Assembly (NCBI GenBank): GCA_036386835.1
Contig: DASVUX010000039.1
Location: 1 to 64,000, forward strand
DNA length: 64,000 nucleotides
Reading direction: 5' to 3'
DNA from: 2-12-FULL-35-15 sp036386835
GTDB lineage: Bacteria > Bacteroidota > Bacteroidia > 2-12-FULL-35-15
The notes beneath the pieces were generated by a model, which saw only the letters and a program-made list of their open reading frames with translations, did not search any database and was not told the origin of the DNA. A program made the translations under genes and the position numbers. This document shows, piece after piece, positions 1 through 9,280 of this stretch (positions within the stretch are counted from its first letter, which is position 1; every line of letters starts with the position of its first letter).

Positions 1-72
1 GATGACCAGGAAAGGGATCAGCAGGAAAAGTAATCCTGCGAGTGAAAAGAATATGTCGAAAATGCGTTTCAA
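1..72 (-). CDS. initiating sugar transferase (WcaJ/WbaP type), N-terminus only
   Basis: Only the first 24 residues lie in the window; the gene runs off the left edge. They read MKRIFDIFFSLAGLLFLLIP and then FLVI, the typical opening of bacterial sugar transferases (polyprenol-phosphate hexose-1-phosphate transferases), a short basic start followed by a hydrophobic re-entrant helix. The start is a TTG at 72-70. An in-frame TAA sits immediately upstream, so no earlier start is possible. In this family the enzyme attaches the first sugar phosphate to undecaprenyl phosphate at the inner membrane. Its place at the end of a flippase/polymerase/glycosyltransferase cluster fits that role. The identification rests on a short segment. 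Confidence 0.7.
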   Translation of the reverse strand, partial: MKRIFDIFFSLAGLLFLLIPFLVI

Positions 73-121
73 TTACTTATTTTTTAAACTGACGAATAAG
101 ATAGAGCCTGGATGAACCTTG

Positions 122-1339
122 CTATCCTTCCTGATTAATCACTTTTTGCACACTTTTTATTACTGCATTGATAACTTGCCTGACCATTTCATCATCAAGA
201 TTATAAAAGATAGGCAGCGAGATCTCGCGTGAATAGTTATCCAGCGTAACGGGATAATCCTGCACATTATAACCAAGATTTTTATAAAAGCTCATCATCG
301 GAACGGGGATAAAATGAACGTTAACAGATACGTCATGATCAAAGATCTCTTTAATGATAGCGTCCCGCTGGACTTCTGTCACATTCCAGATCCTAAGGGG
401 ATAAAGATGGTAACATCCTTCGTACCCATCGTTTTTCAGTACAGGCAGCTGAGCCCATGAAAATCCAGCCAATGCATCTGAGTATTGTTCGCAAATTGCT
501 TTCCTTCTTGGCAATGTGTCACGATCATATCGTTCAAGCTCCACCTGCCCGATCACCGCCATTATATCGGTCATGTTACATTTATAGCCTGCTTCAATAA
601 TATCGTATCTCCAGTTACCTTTCTGAGTTTTTGCAAGAGCATCCTTATCCTGCCCATGCAATGTCTTAACACAAAGGGACCTGTACACTGCCTCGTTATC
701 AAATGGTGCAGGAAGATTTAAAGCAACAGCACCGCCTTCCGCAGTCGTTAAGTTTTTAACCGCATGAAAAGAAAACACTGAAACATCCGTAAGTGAACCT
801 GCCCTCTTTCCTTTGTACCAGGCGCCAAATGAATGGGCTGAATCGGAAAGGACCATGATGCGGCCTAGCATTTTTTGTTCATCACTTTCCGGATTGAACT
901 TATCAGCGTGCTTTTTAACCAATGCATTTACCTGGTCGTAATCACACGGAAAGCCTCCGAAATCAACAGGCATGATGACCTTTGTTCTTCCGCTGATCGC
1001 TTTTTCTATGTTGGCTGCAGAGATATTGAAGTCATCTGGATTAACATCGACAAAAACGGGCTTGGCACCGCAATGCATCACTACGTTTGCCGTTGCCGAG
1101 TAGGTGTAGGCGGGAAGAATGACCTCATCTCCTTCTTTTACTCCGAACCAGCGAAGCATGATCTCAAGCCCTGCTGTTGCACTGTTGAGGCACAAAGTTG
1201 ACTTATTGCCGCAATAAGCGCTAAGTTCCTTTTCGAATTGTTTGGTCCGCGGCCCTGTTGTAATCCATCCTGACTGAAGAACCTTGGTTACTTCGTCTAT
1301 AATTTTCTGGTCAATGCGCGGGGGTGAAAAAGGGATCAT
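122..1339 (-). CDS. DegT/DnrJ/EryC1/StrS family sugar aminotransferase
   Basis: PLP-dependent aminotransferase of 405 residues, the usual family length. The fold-type-I signature is clear: SDSAHSFGA around residues 165-173 (the Asp that contacts the pyridine nitrogen and the following His) and SFHAVKNLTTAEGG around 190-203 with Lys195 as the aldimine lysine. Family members transaminate a nucleotide-linked keto-sugar to an amino sugar. Together with the NeuD-type acyltransferase in the same cluster this suggests an N-acylated amino-deoxy sugar in the polysaccharide, but the substrate cannot be read from the sequence. It is followed on the same strand by the initiating sugar transferase and preceded by the DCC-family gene after only 11 bases. 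Confidence 0.93.
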   Translation of the reverse strand: MIPFSPPRIDQKIIDEVTKVLQSGWITTGPRTKQFEKELSAYCGNKSTLCLNSATAGLEIMLRWFGVKEGDEVILPAYTYSATANVVMHCGAKPVFVDVNPDDFNISAANIEKAISGRTKVIMPVDFGGFPCDYDQVNALVKKHADKFNPESDEQKMLGRIMVLSDSAHSFGAWYKGKRAGSLTDVSVFSFHAVKNLTTAEGGAVALNLPAPFDNEAVYRSLCVKTLHGQDKDALAKTQKGNWRYDIIEAGYKCNMTDIMAVIGQVELERYDRDTLPRRKAICEQYSDALAGFSWAQLPVLKNDGYEGCYHLYPLRIWNVTEVQRDAIIKEIFDHDVSVNVHFIPVPMMSFYKNLGYNVQDYPVTLDNYSREISLPIFYNLDDEMVRQVINAVIKSVQKVINQEG

Positions 1340-1350
1340 CGTATATGTGT

Positions 1351-1770
1351 TTATTCTATAAAATATTGTTTTTCTTCAGCTGTGGGTATCCTGCATGTTT
1401 CTTTTTTTCCAAAGAACTTATACCTGTTCTTTGCAAACCATTTATAAAAGGCATCCCTGAGAAAAGAAGGAATTATCTTAAACCCGGGCAATAGCTTATA
1501 GGCACCGCCTAAATGTTTTGTGATCTCCAGGATAGCAGAAGACCGTAAATAAATTTTCTGACCTGAATAAAAGATTACCGTATCAAGATCAGTAGCATCG
1601 ATTCCATGTTCCTTCAAAAACTGTTTTGCAAAACCGGATTGAAGCGATGAATAGTAAAGATCTCTTTTGGTATTGTTGACCCAGATTTTATCCACTGTGG
1701 AGTTGCAGAAATTACACACTCCATCAAAAAAAACAATATTATAGTCCTTATACTTTTCTGTTATATTCAT
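1351..1770 (-). CDS. DCC-family (DUF393) thiol-disulfide oxidoreductase-like protein
   Basis: Protein of 139 residues opening with a short lead and then VFFDGVCNFCNSTV (about residues 14-27), the defining D-x-x-C-x-x-C motif of the DCC/DUF393 family. The family is predicted to have a thioredoxin-like fold and is usually called a thiol-disulfide oxidoreductase; its substrate is generally not known. The start codon shares one base with the stop of the O-antigen ligase-like gene (TAATG), so the two are translationally coupled. Why such a protein sits inside a polysaccharide cluster is unclear. It may simply be carried in the operon. Confidence 0.85.
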   Translation of the reverse strand: MNITEKYKDYNIVFFDGVCNFCNSTVDKIWVNNTKRDLYYSSLQSGFAKQFLKEHGIDATDLDTVIFYSGQKIYLRSSAILEITKHLGGAYKLLPGFKIIPSFLRDAFYKWFAKNRYKFFGKKETCRIPTAEEKQYFIE

Positions 1771-3005
1771 TAGTCAGGAATTTTTTCACCGGTGTTGTCC
1801 TTCACAACATAAAAGAACAGCATCGAATTTACAAATGCGTAAAACATAACACCGGCTTGGGTTTCAAGCATCGATTCGGGGATAAAATTAAGAATGATAA
1901 GAATCAGAAAGATCAGGTAGATTAAAAAACGTTTCCTCAGGGCTATCACCAGCGGTACCAGGACGCATGCAACAAGAATAATAAAGCCGAAAACACCAAC
2001 GGTTAAGAACACCTGGTAAAATTCATTGTGGGCATTCAGCCTGTGCTCAAAAGCCCCTTTCATTCCTTTTGAGGCATACGCGCGCAGCAGCATCGGCTTT
2101 GTATCACCTGTACCGACACCGGTAAAAAAGTGGTCACTGATAATATCATTAGCTGCCCGCCACACGAGCATCCGAACTTCCGAGCTTTCATTGCTGGTGA
2201 TGTCAATGGTGTCTTTTGTGAAAGCTGCTACGGCAAAATCAACACGGCTCTTTATAATCGGCACCTTTACGGAAGCAATGAATAGTCCGCTCATGAACAA
2301 CAGCGCTGCAGCTGCACCTGCCACATATCTCCTGGAGAGTACAACATAATAAGCCCCGAAACAAAAGAACATCAGCATCATGGAGATCATGCCCATTTTA
2401 GAGAACAGCAGAACATTAACGACCGTAAAGAAAAAGAGCAGCAGCCAGCTGACCGATAAAGTATATGAAGCACGAATAGTACCGCGCTTCAGCAAGCCGA
2501 GAATGATCCATGCCATCAGTAAATTAAAATACATTGAAACATAACTGGTATGGACAAGGACGGAAAACGCCTCATAGAAAAACCTGTTCTCCCCGGCAGA
2601 GAAGAAAAAATAAGCGGCCCGCGCAAGGAGGAATAGGGATGAGATAACGCCACCGGCAACAAATGCTTTGAAGACCCGGTTAATGTTTTCGCCTGATAAA
2701 GGTCTTGCGGCAAAAATGACGGGGAATACAAGCAGCGAAAGCTTTACTTCAAGATCAAATAAGCCCTGGTCGATATAATGGGTAAAGGCCAGGCCTGCAA
2801 TATGAATAAAATACAGAGATGTAAAAAGCCAGAAGCATTTGCTCTTTGCCAGGATTGCAAACTTGCTTTTCAACTCGCCCCCGATGAGGAAATTGAGCAT
2901 GAGAAGGATAATGAATACCGGGGTCAGTCTTCCAAACGGCAGGCAGAAGGCGATTGCCATCGGCAGGTATTCATGCGCTTTTATATGGAATTTTTTATTG
3001 AACAT
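1770..3005 (-). CDS. O-antigen ligase/polymerase-like membrane protein (Wzy_C type)
   Basis: 411 residues, very hydrophobic, with about ten predicted membrane segments and a large periplasmic loop in the C-terminal third. The loop carries the pattern seen in WaaL/Wzy_C proteins: a stretch containing FFTGVGTG near residue 295 followed by NAHNEFYQVFLTVGVFGF near 325. Such proteins join undecaprenyl-linked glycan to an acceptor (ligase) or to another repeat (polymerase). A second polymerase-like protein lies at 6544-7962, so this one is more likely the ligase, but that is inference. It overlaps both neighbours by one base (TAATG junctions), indicating a tight operon. Confidence 0.8.
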   Translation of the reverse strand: MFNKKFHIKAHEYLPMAIAFCLPFGRLTPVFIILLMLNFLIGGELKSKFAILAKSKCFWLFTSLYFIHIAGLAFTHYIDQGLFDLEVKLSLLVFPVIFAARPLSGENINRVFKAFVAGGVISSLFLLARAAYFFFSAGENRFFYEAFSVLVHTSYVSMYFNLLMAWIILGLLKRGTIRASYTLSVSWLLLFFFTVVNVLLFSKMGMISMMLMFFCFGAYYVVLSRRYVAGAAAALLFMSGLFIASVKVPIIKSRVDFAVAAFTKDTIDITSNESSEVRMLVWRAANDIISDHFFTGVGTGDTKPMLLRAYASKGMKGAFEHRLNAHNEFYQVFLTVGVFGFIILVACVLVPLVIALRKRFLIYLIFLILIILNFIPESMLETQAGVMFYAFVNSMLFFYVVKDNTGEKIPD

Positions 3006-4018
3006 TATCTTGTTATGACCTCATCTTTTGTAACATTTTTCCCCAGGAACAGAAAGTTCACAATCCCTTTCAGGTAGCCCCAGCCATAACTGAAGTGAAG
3101 AATAAAGAAGGCCTTCGTGATCCGGAGTATTTGCAGGAAGCCGGAACTAAGCTTAGCGGCAGAAAGCAAGGCAACTGCCATGTAAAAGAGTAATCCCGAC
3201 AGGTATGCAATGAACAGGTATATATGAAATACTGAAAATAAAGCACCAAATAATATGTATAATACAAACAGCAGCGGGACTACCTGGCGCAGAGTAGTAA
3301 CAGCTTTATGCTTTTTCCCTACATATACTTTCCAGTAGCCATATTGAAAATACTGCCGGAACAGCTTATTATAAGAGGCCCTTACAAAATACCTGCAGCG
3401 TATTTTCTTAAACAGGTAAATCTTAAACCCGTTTTTCAATAAACGGTAATTAAACTCATCATCCTGGTTCCGAACCAGTTCTTCATCAAAATAGCCGATC
3501 TTTTCAAACACCTCCTTCTTGTATGCACCGAAGGCCACAGTATCAACAAATCCATCCTTTGCACCGGTCCTGAAGTGAGCATTTCCAACGCCAAAACCTG
3601 ACGACATTGCCTTTCCGATTATTTCAGCAGGCTCATTTTCATATACATTCTCAATAACACCGCCTGTGCATCCTATGTTACTGTTGAATTCAAAAGCCTT
3701 GACACAGTTGCTCACGTAATCGGGATACAGCTCTGAATGGGCACCGAGGATGATCCGGATATCCGCATCAGATCTTTGAATGCCAAGGTTAAGTGCGAAA
3801 GGTGTGGTTTGCTTTTCATTCAATACATAATGGATATTGGGATGCTTTTCCGAATAGGAAGTAACGATCCTCACAGTGCCGTCATGACTTTTACCATCAC
3901 ACACAAAAGTCTCGAGAAGTTCCTGCGGGTAGTCCTGCCGGAGAATGGAATCGAGGCATAACCCGATGTATTTCTCTTCGTTCCTGCAGGGAATCACTAT
4001 CGATACTGTCTTATTCAT
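3005..4018 (-). CDS. glycosyltransferase family 2 with C-terminal membrane segments
   Basis: 337 residues. The N-terminus VSIVIPCRNEEKYIGLCLDS is a standard GT-A nucleotide-sugar binding start, followed by a Cys-Asp-Gly-x-Ser-x-Asp-Gly-Thr motif near residue 42. At the expected acceptor-site position there is RNQDDEFNYRLLKNG (about residues 184-198). Two or three hydrophobic segments follow after residue 240. Proteins with this layout resemble succinoglycan-type transferases that work at the inner face of the membrane. It begins directly after the stop of the NeuD-type gene and overlaps the ligase-like gene by one base. Donor and acceptor sugars are unknown. Confidence 0.88.
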   Translation of the reverse strand: MNKTVSIVIPCRNEEKYIGLCLDSILRQDYPQELLETFVCDGKSHDGTVRIVTSYSEKHPNIHYVLNEKQTTPFALNLGIQRSDADIRIILGAHSELYPDYVSNCVKAFEFNSNIGCTGGVIENVYENEPAEIIGKAMSSGFGVGNAHFRTGAKDGFVDTVAFGAYKKEVFEKIGYFDEELVRNQDDEFNYRLLKNGFKIYLFKKIRCRYFVRASYNKLFRQYFQYGYWKVYVGKKHKAVTTLRQVVPLLFVLYILFGALFSVFHIYLFIAYLSGLLFYMAVALLSAAKLSSGFLQILRITKAFFILHFSYGWGYLKGIVNFLFLGKNVTKDEVITR

Positions 4019-4552
4019 TTATAACCGGCTAAAAGCATTAATATTTTGCCCGATCAATGTTACCGTACCATGAGGAACAGTTGAATTGCTTCCCACCATA
4101 GTTCCAATTGATAAATGGACATTACTGCCGATCCCGGTGTCATGGTCCACTATAACTCCTGCGTTTATAATTGTATTCTCGCCCACCCTGCAAAAAGAAC
4201 TAATAACACTCTTTGCAAGAATAACTGTCCCCGCTCCTATTTCTGCGGATCCGGCAACCGTGGCAGACGGATGAATGATAGTTGCAGGTGGAAGTATGTC
4301 CTTCATTTGACCATAAATATTTTCCCTGACTTTGTTATTGCCGATCGCTACAACAAAACAATCTGCATAAGCTTTCAGTTGATGCATATCAGCCTGGGCA
4401 AGGATTACATTATAACCATTCATAACCTCAGTACCAGGCGGAATGTTAGCGTCAACAAATCCGGCAATATCATATTTGCCCTGGGTAAGAACTGCTTCAC
4501 ACACAACCCTGGCATGGCCTCCGGCACCTATGATCACAATCCTTGCACTCAT
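4019..4552 (-). CDS. NeuD/PglD-type sugar O/N-acyltransferase (hexapeptide repeat)
   Basis: 177 residues. The N-terminal part (IVIIGAGGHARVVCEAV) is the nucleotide-sugar binding domain of the NeuD/PglD family. From about residue 95 there are left-handed beta-helix hexapeptide repeats (ATVAGSAEIGAGTVI and following), with His135 of VDHDTGIG at the catalytic position. Family enzymes transfer an acetyl or related group to an amino-sugar nucleotide. The protein is somewhat shorter than the usual 195-215 residues: it ends soon after GTVTLIGQNINAFSRL and lacks the usual terminal Gly-x-Pro-Ala-Lys. Together with the aminotransferase at 122-1339 it suggests an acylamino sugar. It overlaps the upstream GT4 gene by four bases. 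Confidence 0.85.
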   Translation of the reverse strand: MSARIVIIGAGGHARVVCEAVLTQGKYDIAGFVDANIPPGTEVMNGYNVILAQADMHQLKAYADCFVVAIGNNKVRENIYGQMKDILPPATIIHPSATVAGSAEIGAGTVILAKSVISSFCRVGENTIINAGVIVDHDTGIGSNVHLSIGTMVGSNSTVPHGTVTLIGQNINAFSRL

Positions 4553-5625
4553 TTTTTTTCCGTTAGAGATTTATATTTCTTTTCGACCACGCGCATATTG
4601 TTTTCCCAGATTGCCCGCTCAGCAATAATTTTTTTATTGACAGGTTCAGCCTTTTGCCGGATGCTTTCAAAATTCGAGTATGAATTTACGATTTTATCCG
4701 CTAACTCTTTTACATCATCAATCTTTACAAGAAAGCCATTCTTCCCGTCTTCAATCCATTGCGTATTTGCCGGAATATCTGTTGCTATACACACTGCCCC
4801 GCAAGCCATTGCTTCATTCAGCGATATATTATTCCCGTCAGACAGGGAAACCGAAATAAAAAGGTGCGAAGCGTTCAGCGTTTTTGCTATTTCCGGCTGG
4901 GGAACTTTTCCGAAAAATGTCACAAGGTCCTCAAGGCCTTTTTCCTTTACAAGGGCTTCTACTTCCTTCCTTTGCGAGCCTGCCCCGATCATATTCAGCT
5001 GAAGCCCCGGGATCTGATCTTTAATCATCGCGACAGCATTGATCAGGTGCGGGATATTATACACGGGCTCAAAATTCCTCGTACTGGTAATCACAAATTT
5101 CCCTTCTGGGACCGCTCTTGATGTATCATTAAAGATTTTGGGATCAATCCCGAAAGGCACGGTATCCGTTTTAGACGGAGACACGCCCATTTCTATAATT
5201 GCATTTCTCATATGGTCGGCCATTGATGTGATCCAATCAGCTTTTGAGAATGCGTACTTTAAAAGCAATCTGTAGATCAGCGAACGTTTGGGACTGATCA
5301 ACACATCAGACCCTAAAGCAGTTATTATATAAGGATGGAAGCCGCACAAAGCGCCAGTTATTCCATAGCTGGTGGCATAATGCGCATGAAAAATATCCGG
5401 GTTTATATTTTTTAATAAGGTCTTAACTTCACGGAATTGCAGTAGAACTTTCCAGTTGCCCCCGGAAACGGCAATGTCCCCTGTACTTATAAAATGCGTA
5501 GTTACGTTTTCTATTTGCGCGTTCTTAAAAGAAATAAGATGCACTTCATGACCAAGTGATGCAAAGTGTTTGCACCAGCGGATCACATGTATGCTTTCAG
5601 CATCTGCAAAATAGCATATCTTCAT
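4549..5625 (-). CDS. glycosyltransferase family 4 (GT-B fold)
   Basis: 358 residues. The N-terminal Rossmann domain begins with MKICYFADAESIHVIRWCKHFA. The C-terminal donor-binding domain begins near residue 175 (FVITSTRNFEPVYNIPHLI) and contains the family Glu-x7-Glu-like motif SDGNNISLNEAMACG around residues 262-276. GT4 enzymes are retaining transferases using nucleotide sugars; this one should add a sugar to the lipid-linked repeat unit on the cytoplasmic side. Four-base overlaps at both ends (with the epimerase gene and the NeuD-type gene) place it firmly in the operon. Confidence 0.9.
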   Translation of the reverse strand: MKICYFADAESIHVIRWCKHFASLGHEVHLISFKNAQIENVTTHFISTGDIAVSGGNWKVLLQFREVKTLLKNINPDIFHAHYATSYGITGALCGFHPYIITALGSDVLISPKRSLIYRLLLKYAFSKADWITSMADHMRNAIIEMGVSPSKTDTVPFGIDPKIFNDTSRAVPEGKFVITSTRNFEPVYNIPHLINAVAMIKDQIPGLQLNMIGAGSQRKEVEALVKEKGLEDLVTFFGKVPQPEIAKTLNASHLFISVSLSDGNNISLNEAMACGAVCIATDIPANTQWIEDGKNGFLVKIDDVKELADKIVNSYSNFESIRQKAEPVNKKIIAERAIWENNMRVVEKKYKSLTEKK

Positions 5626-6557
5626 TTGAGCAGGCCTTTCTTTTTATACCATGTGATCGTTCTGCCGATTCCAATTTCCAACCCGAACGGATATGTAAAT
5701 ACTTTTCCCAGGAGTGAATCCGTATATTCAACCCGGTTTGCAACAGACTGGAATTTCCGGAGTCCTGTTTTATCAATAAAATTAATTAAAAGCTGGGGCA
5801 TGATAAACTGCCTGCAGTTGCCGTTTAATTTAGATGAAAGCAGGGAATATAATTCTTTAAGCGCTGCAGGATGCCCTAAATTCATGACTCCCGAAATATT
5901 CTTATTGAACATACAATGGATTATGCACGCGGTAACATCCTTCACATATACATAATTAACTACAGCCGATTCGGTCCTTATCAATGGTTTACCGGACGCA
6001 ACGTGTTTTGCCAGGTTCAACATCGCTTTAAACGGGTGCGCTTCTCCAAACACATTGGTAGGCCGAAGGATAACAAGTGAAAAGCCATATTTCTTTGCTG
6101 CTGCGATCAACAGCTTTTCAGATTCCAGCTTAGTCCTTTCATATTCGTTTTTCGGGAGACATACGGTTGTTTCATCAACCTTACACGGCACATTGCTGTA
6201 CTGCATTCCAACCACCCCTACACTGCTCAGGTGGATTACCCGGGGTACCTGATTGGCAACAATCGCCTGGATGAGATTAATTGTGCCATTAATATTTGTT
6301 TCTACCAGTTTATCCTGGTTCCTGACCTCGGCAGCCGTATTAACTAACATATCAATCCCTTTCAGCGCTTTTTCAAGCGAGCCTGCATCCTTTAGATCTG
6401 CTTTAATAACCTCGCAGGTAACAGGTAAGTTTTTAATTAACCTTTCGGGATTCCTTGTAATAACCGATATAGAAAAAACATCTGCCGGCAGATCTTCCAG
6501 CAAATGCTGACCTATAAACCCACCGGCACCGGTAATAAGCACCCTAGATTTTTCCAT
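5622..6557 (-). CDS. NAD-dependent epimerase/dehydratase (extended SDR)
   Basis: 311 residues. The N-terminal dinucleotide site is VLITGAGGFIGQHLL (about residues 6-20, Gly-x-x-Gly-x-x-Gly). Ser116-Ser117 lie in HLSSVGVVG and the catalytic Tyr-x3-Lys is YERTK near residue 139, with the extended-SDR motif RPTNVFG further on. Proteins of this type change the configuration or oxidation state of nucleotide sugars, or reduce the 4-keto group of lipid-linked sugars next to WbpL-type transferases. The exact reaction is not visible. Its 3' end overlaps the GT4 gene and its start overlaps the Wzy-like gene by 14 bases. Confidence 0.87.
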   Translation of the reverse strand: MEKSRVLITGAGGFIGQHLLEDLPADVFSISVITRNPERLIKNLPVTCEVIKADLKDAGSLEKALKGIDMLVNTAAEVRNQDKLVETNINGTINLIQAIVANQVPRVIHLSSVGVVGMQYSNVPCKVDETTVCLPKNEYERTKLESEKLLIAAAKKYGFSLVILRPTNVFGEAHPFKAMLNLAKHVASGKPLIRTESAVVNYVYVKDVTACIIHCMFNKNISGVMNLGHPAALKELYSLLSSKLNGNCRQFIMPQLLINFIDKTGLRKFQSVANRVEYTDSLLGKVFTYPFGLEIGIGRTITWYKKKGLLK

Positions 6558-7962
6558 TTTTTTTATTTACAAAGAGTGAGGATAGATAAATGATCAGTGC
6601 AGGAATCAATATTGCTTCGAACAGCAATGCTTTGTATGCCTCTGGCCCGCTCCTTATCAGGGAGGGCAGCTGGGCTGTAAAACCTAACATTCCTATGATG
6701 AATACCAGTTTAACAAACTTATTTCTTACCGTGGTAAGCAATGACATTTTATTATACAACCACGCCCATAAGCCACCAAGCAATGCCGCACCTGCAAGGA
6801 TCCCGGCCAAACCAAAATTAAGGAACCAACCCGATGCGTGATGGATCGTGTAACCCTGACCGGCTAAAGCGTTTACGCTTCTTACGTAATAATCGTATGA
6901 TGTTTCAGGACGATCAGGAAGAAAGACCCTTGGAATAAGTGAATGAAAAAAGCTGCTGATGCTTGAACCGTAAGTAAAAGGAACATCTTTCGACAGGATT
7001 CCGTACATTGAAAAATGAGAACTGAACATTTCATTACTGAACAAAAATGAAAGTGTTGAACTCTTAACCGAAAATGCAGTGTATTCAATTTCCCGCTCAA
7101 TATGTAATTCAAGGCCTGTAGTATCGAAAGACTTCTCGAGCCCTACGGGAGAATATGAGCGCAAACCGTCATTAAAGATCATTGGTGTGAAAACTATTGT
7201 CAGCAAAAGCACTATCGGCTGCCATCTCACTTTACCTTCTTCATTGCTGTAGTAAAATAGTCCACCGAAAATCCCGGCAAAAAAGATCTCCCTTTTATTG
7301 CCAAGCAATAATAAATATCCTTCGACTATAAAAACACAGAGGATATAAAGCCACAAAAGTGCTTTCGTTTTCTGGCCTGTGATGTACCTGCTTTTACTGC
7401 CGCTGACATAACTGATCAAACCAACATACAAAGCGATAACGATACAAATATTGAGGAGCTGGTGCAGGGTTGTAAACCTTCCCGGCTGAAGCCGCGTAAC
7501 CACATAAATTGATTCCTGGAATTTAGCCGCGGTCAGGATCTCATTCCATACCAGGCTGCAGCTTAATATTACACCGAAAATACAACCGGCAATCAGAACA
7601 GTATGGTTAATTACAACAGGCTTGAATACAGTAATTTGCAGCGGAGGTTTTTTCGCTATAAAAAAGACACAAAGCTGCACCACTATAATGAATACTCCGT
7701 AATACAATATGCTTTGCAGGTAATAGTTATCCAGGTGAATGGGAAACAGGGCTTCCCTGTAATGATAATAATGCACCCCAAAATCCTTTCCCTTATCACC
7801 TGTCAGTTCATCAAAAATAATTATCCAGGCCCCGGCCAGCGACCAGTAATAAACCAAAGCGATACCCAGGATGAAGGCAGGCTCCTTAAACTTAATCCAG
7901 ATCCTGTAGGACAGGTAGAGGATTATTAATGTAAGTGCCGTTAACAATAAGTAATGCATCAT
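6544..7962 (-). CDS. O-antigen/oligosaccharide repeat-unit polymerase-like membrane protein (Wzy)
   Basis: 472 residues with roughly ten to twelve membrane segments from the first residues (HYLLLTALTLIILYLSYRIW) to the end, and a periplasmic loop near residues 270-380 containing SHFSMYGILSKDVPFTYGSS and FLPDRPETSYDYYVR. This arrangement and the neighbouring flippase match Wzy polymerases and the related O-antigen polysaccharide polymerase family, which are poorly conserved in sequence. The protein would polymerise flipped repeat units at the outer face of the inner membrane. Function is inferred from topology and context. The start is seven bases after the flippase stop. Confidence 0.72.
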   Translation of the reverse strand: MMHYLLLTALTLIILYLSYRIWIKFKEPAFILGIALVYYWSLAGAWIIIFDELTGDKGKDFGVHYYHYREALFPIHLDNYYLQSILYYGVFIIVVQLCVFFIAKKPPLQITVFKPVVINHTVLIAGCIFGVILSCSLVWNEILTAAKFQESIYVVTRLQPGRFTTLHQLLNICIVIALYVGLISYVSGSKSRYITGQKTKALLWLYILCVFIVEGYLLLLGNKREIFFAGIFGGLFYYSNEEGKVRWQPIVLLLTIVFTPMIFNDGLRSYSPVGLEKSFDTTGLELHIEREIEYTAFSVKSSTLSFLFSNEMFSSHFSMYGILSKDVPFTYGSSISSFFHSLIPRVFLPDRPETSYDYYVRSVNALAGQGYTIHHASGWFLNFGLAGILAGAALLGGLWAWLYNKMSLLTTVRNKFVKLVFIIGMLGFTAQLPSLIRSGPEAYKALLFEAILIPALIIYLSSLFVNKKNGKI

Positions 7963-7969
7963 AATTTAA

Positions 7970-9235
7970 TCAATGAGGCTTATTGAATATTTTGTTTGTT
8001 TCTGTATATGTAAGAACTCCTAACAATGAGATTGAGATCATAAAGGAATAAAGAATATAATAATAATGGAACCCGGTAAAAAACACGGCAAAAGACAATG
8101 CAGTGAACAGGATGAAACAAAGGAAGATGTTCCTAGTGTTAACGGCCTTCACATGATAAGCATCTAAAATGCTCCTGAGCGAAATGTAAACAGCATAGCC
8201 AACGGCTCCCGGCATCATAATCCTTACAACTTCCACCATGTCAGGATAATCTCCATTCATATACAAAGACACGAGGGGACCGGCAAAGATCTCGACCACG
8301 ATCAGCCCGATCCCGGATATTATCAGTGTAAGAATTAAGATCTCCCTGGAATATTTTTTCAATAACGAATAATCCTTGTTGGCAATTGCATTGCTGGCCT
8401 GCGGTAGCAGAAGCAGGCAGATAGGCCCGAATGCAGCCCCGGTCATGTTCAGAAGCAGCATGGCAAAAGCGAGATTTCCTGCAGAATTAAGGTTGTCATT
8501 AATCAAATGCGCAATAAAATAAGTAGGCAAGGCAAAAAAGCCGCCCAGTACAACATCTCCCGGAACTCTCTGCAACCCATATTTCAGAAGCTCAAAAGCA
8601 GAACTGCGGATATGTTTCGTCTCCGGTTTTAAACGAAGGATGATCATCAAAAAAAAAACAAATGAAATGATGATCCATGCAATGCCTGTATAAAGCAATA
8701 CCTGGACGATGTCATTTCCGAACATGAAAATAAAAACAGGCACGAGGCCAAGGTTCAGCAACTGAAGTGAATTTGCAGGTTTCATACGCATTTCGCCCCT
8801 GAAAAAAGCATAACACAAGGAATGCAGCACTAGCCCCCAAAGCATTATCAGCAAGGGAAAAATGAATGTGCGGTATGAAGTATTGCTGAAAAGAAGAAAG
8901 GCCAGCTGGTCTTCAAAAAGAAAAAAAACAACAGACACCCCGGTCATTACAAAAGAGAGAATGAACAGTGTTGAATAAAAGTATGAAGAGATCTTTTCCC
9001 GCTGGCTGCTGGCAATTGCGATTGCAATATACCTTGGGAGCCCGACACCGATTCCCATAATTAATAAGGGCTGAATGAATGACAGGGTCCTTCTTGAAAG
9101 AAGATATTCGTTGAAAGCATCCTTTCCGAAAGACTCCGCAGCAATCTTATATACAAGGATCCCACTCAGTAATACAGCAAATTCTGTAATATAAGTAAGG
9201 ATATAGTTCCTTGACAAAAAAATGCTGTTTCTCAT
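7970..9235 (-). CDS. polysaccharide flippase (Wzx/MATE-like)
   Basis: 421 residues arranged as about twelve hydrophobic segments with few charged residues, as in the Wzx/PST family of lipid-linked oligosaccharide flippases. The N-terminal part (YILTYITEFAVLLSGILVYKIAAESFG) and the loop YLLSRRTLSFIQPLLIMGIGVGLPRYIA are typical. It would move the undecaprenyl-linked repeat unit to the periplasmic face for the polymerase encoded just downstream. It starts 45 bases after the end of rny on the same strand. I see no clear TAnnTTTG box in that gap, so read-through from rny is possible. Confidence 0.82.
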   Translation of the reverse strand: MRNSIFLSRNYILTYITEFAVLLSGILVYKIAAESFGKDAFNEYLLSRRTLSFIQPLLIMGIGVGLPRYIAIAIASSQREKISSYFYSTLFILSFVMTGVSVVFFLFEDQLAFLLFSNTSYRTFIFPLLIMLWGLVLHSLCYAFFRGEMRMKPANSLQLLNLGLVPVFIFMFGNDIVQVLLYTGIAWIIISFVFFLMIILRLKPETKHIRSSAFELLKYGLQRVPGDVVLGGFFALPTYFIAHLINDNLNSAGNLAFAMLLLNMTGAAFGPICLLLLPQASNAIANKDYSLLKKYSREILILTLIISGIGLIVVEIFAGPLVSLYMNGDYPDMVEVVRIMMPGAVGYAVYISLRSILDAYHVKAVNTRNIFLCFILFTALSFAVFFTGFHYYYILYSFMISISLLGVLTYTETNKIFNKPH

Positions 9236-9280
9236 TCCTTGGCTTATCGACAGAGTAATAATCTGAAAGACCCCGATATA

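Noticed and set aside
485..1201. two plus-strand frames over the DegT aminotransferase
   Set aside because: They are antisense to a full-length, motif-complete enzyme gene.
4115..5002. 295-codon open frame on the plus strand
   Set aside because: It lies antisense across the NeuD-type and GT4 genes, which have strong family motifs, and its own translation shows no family features.
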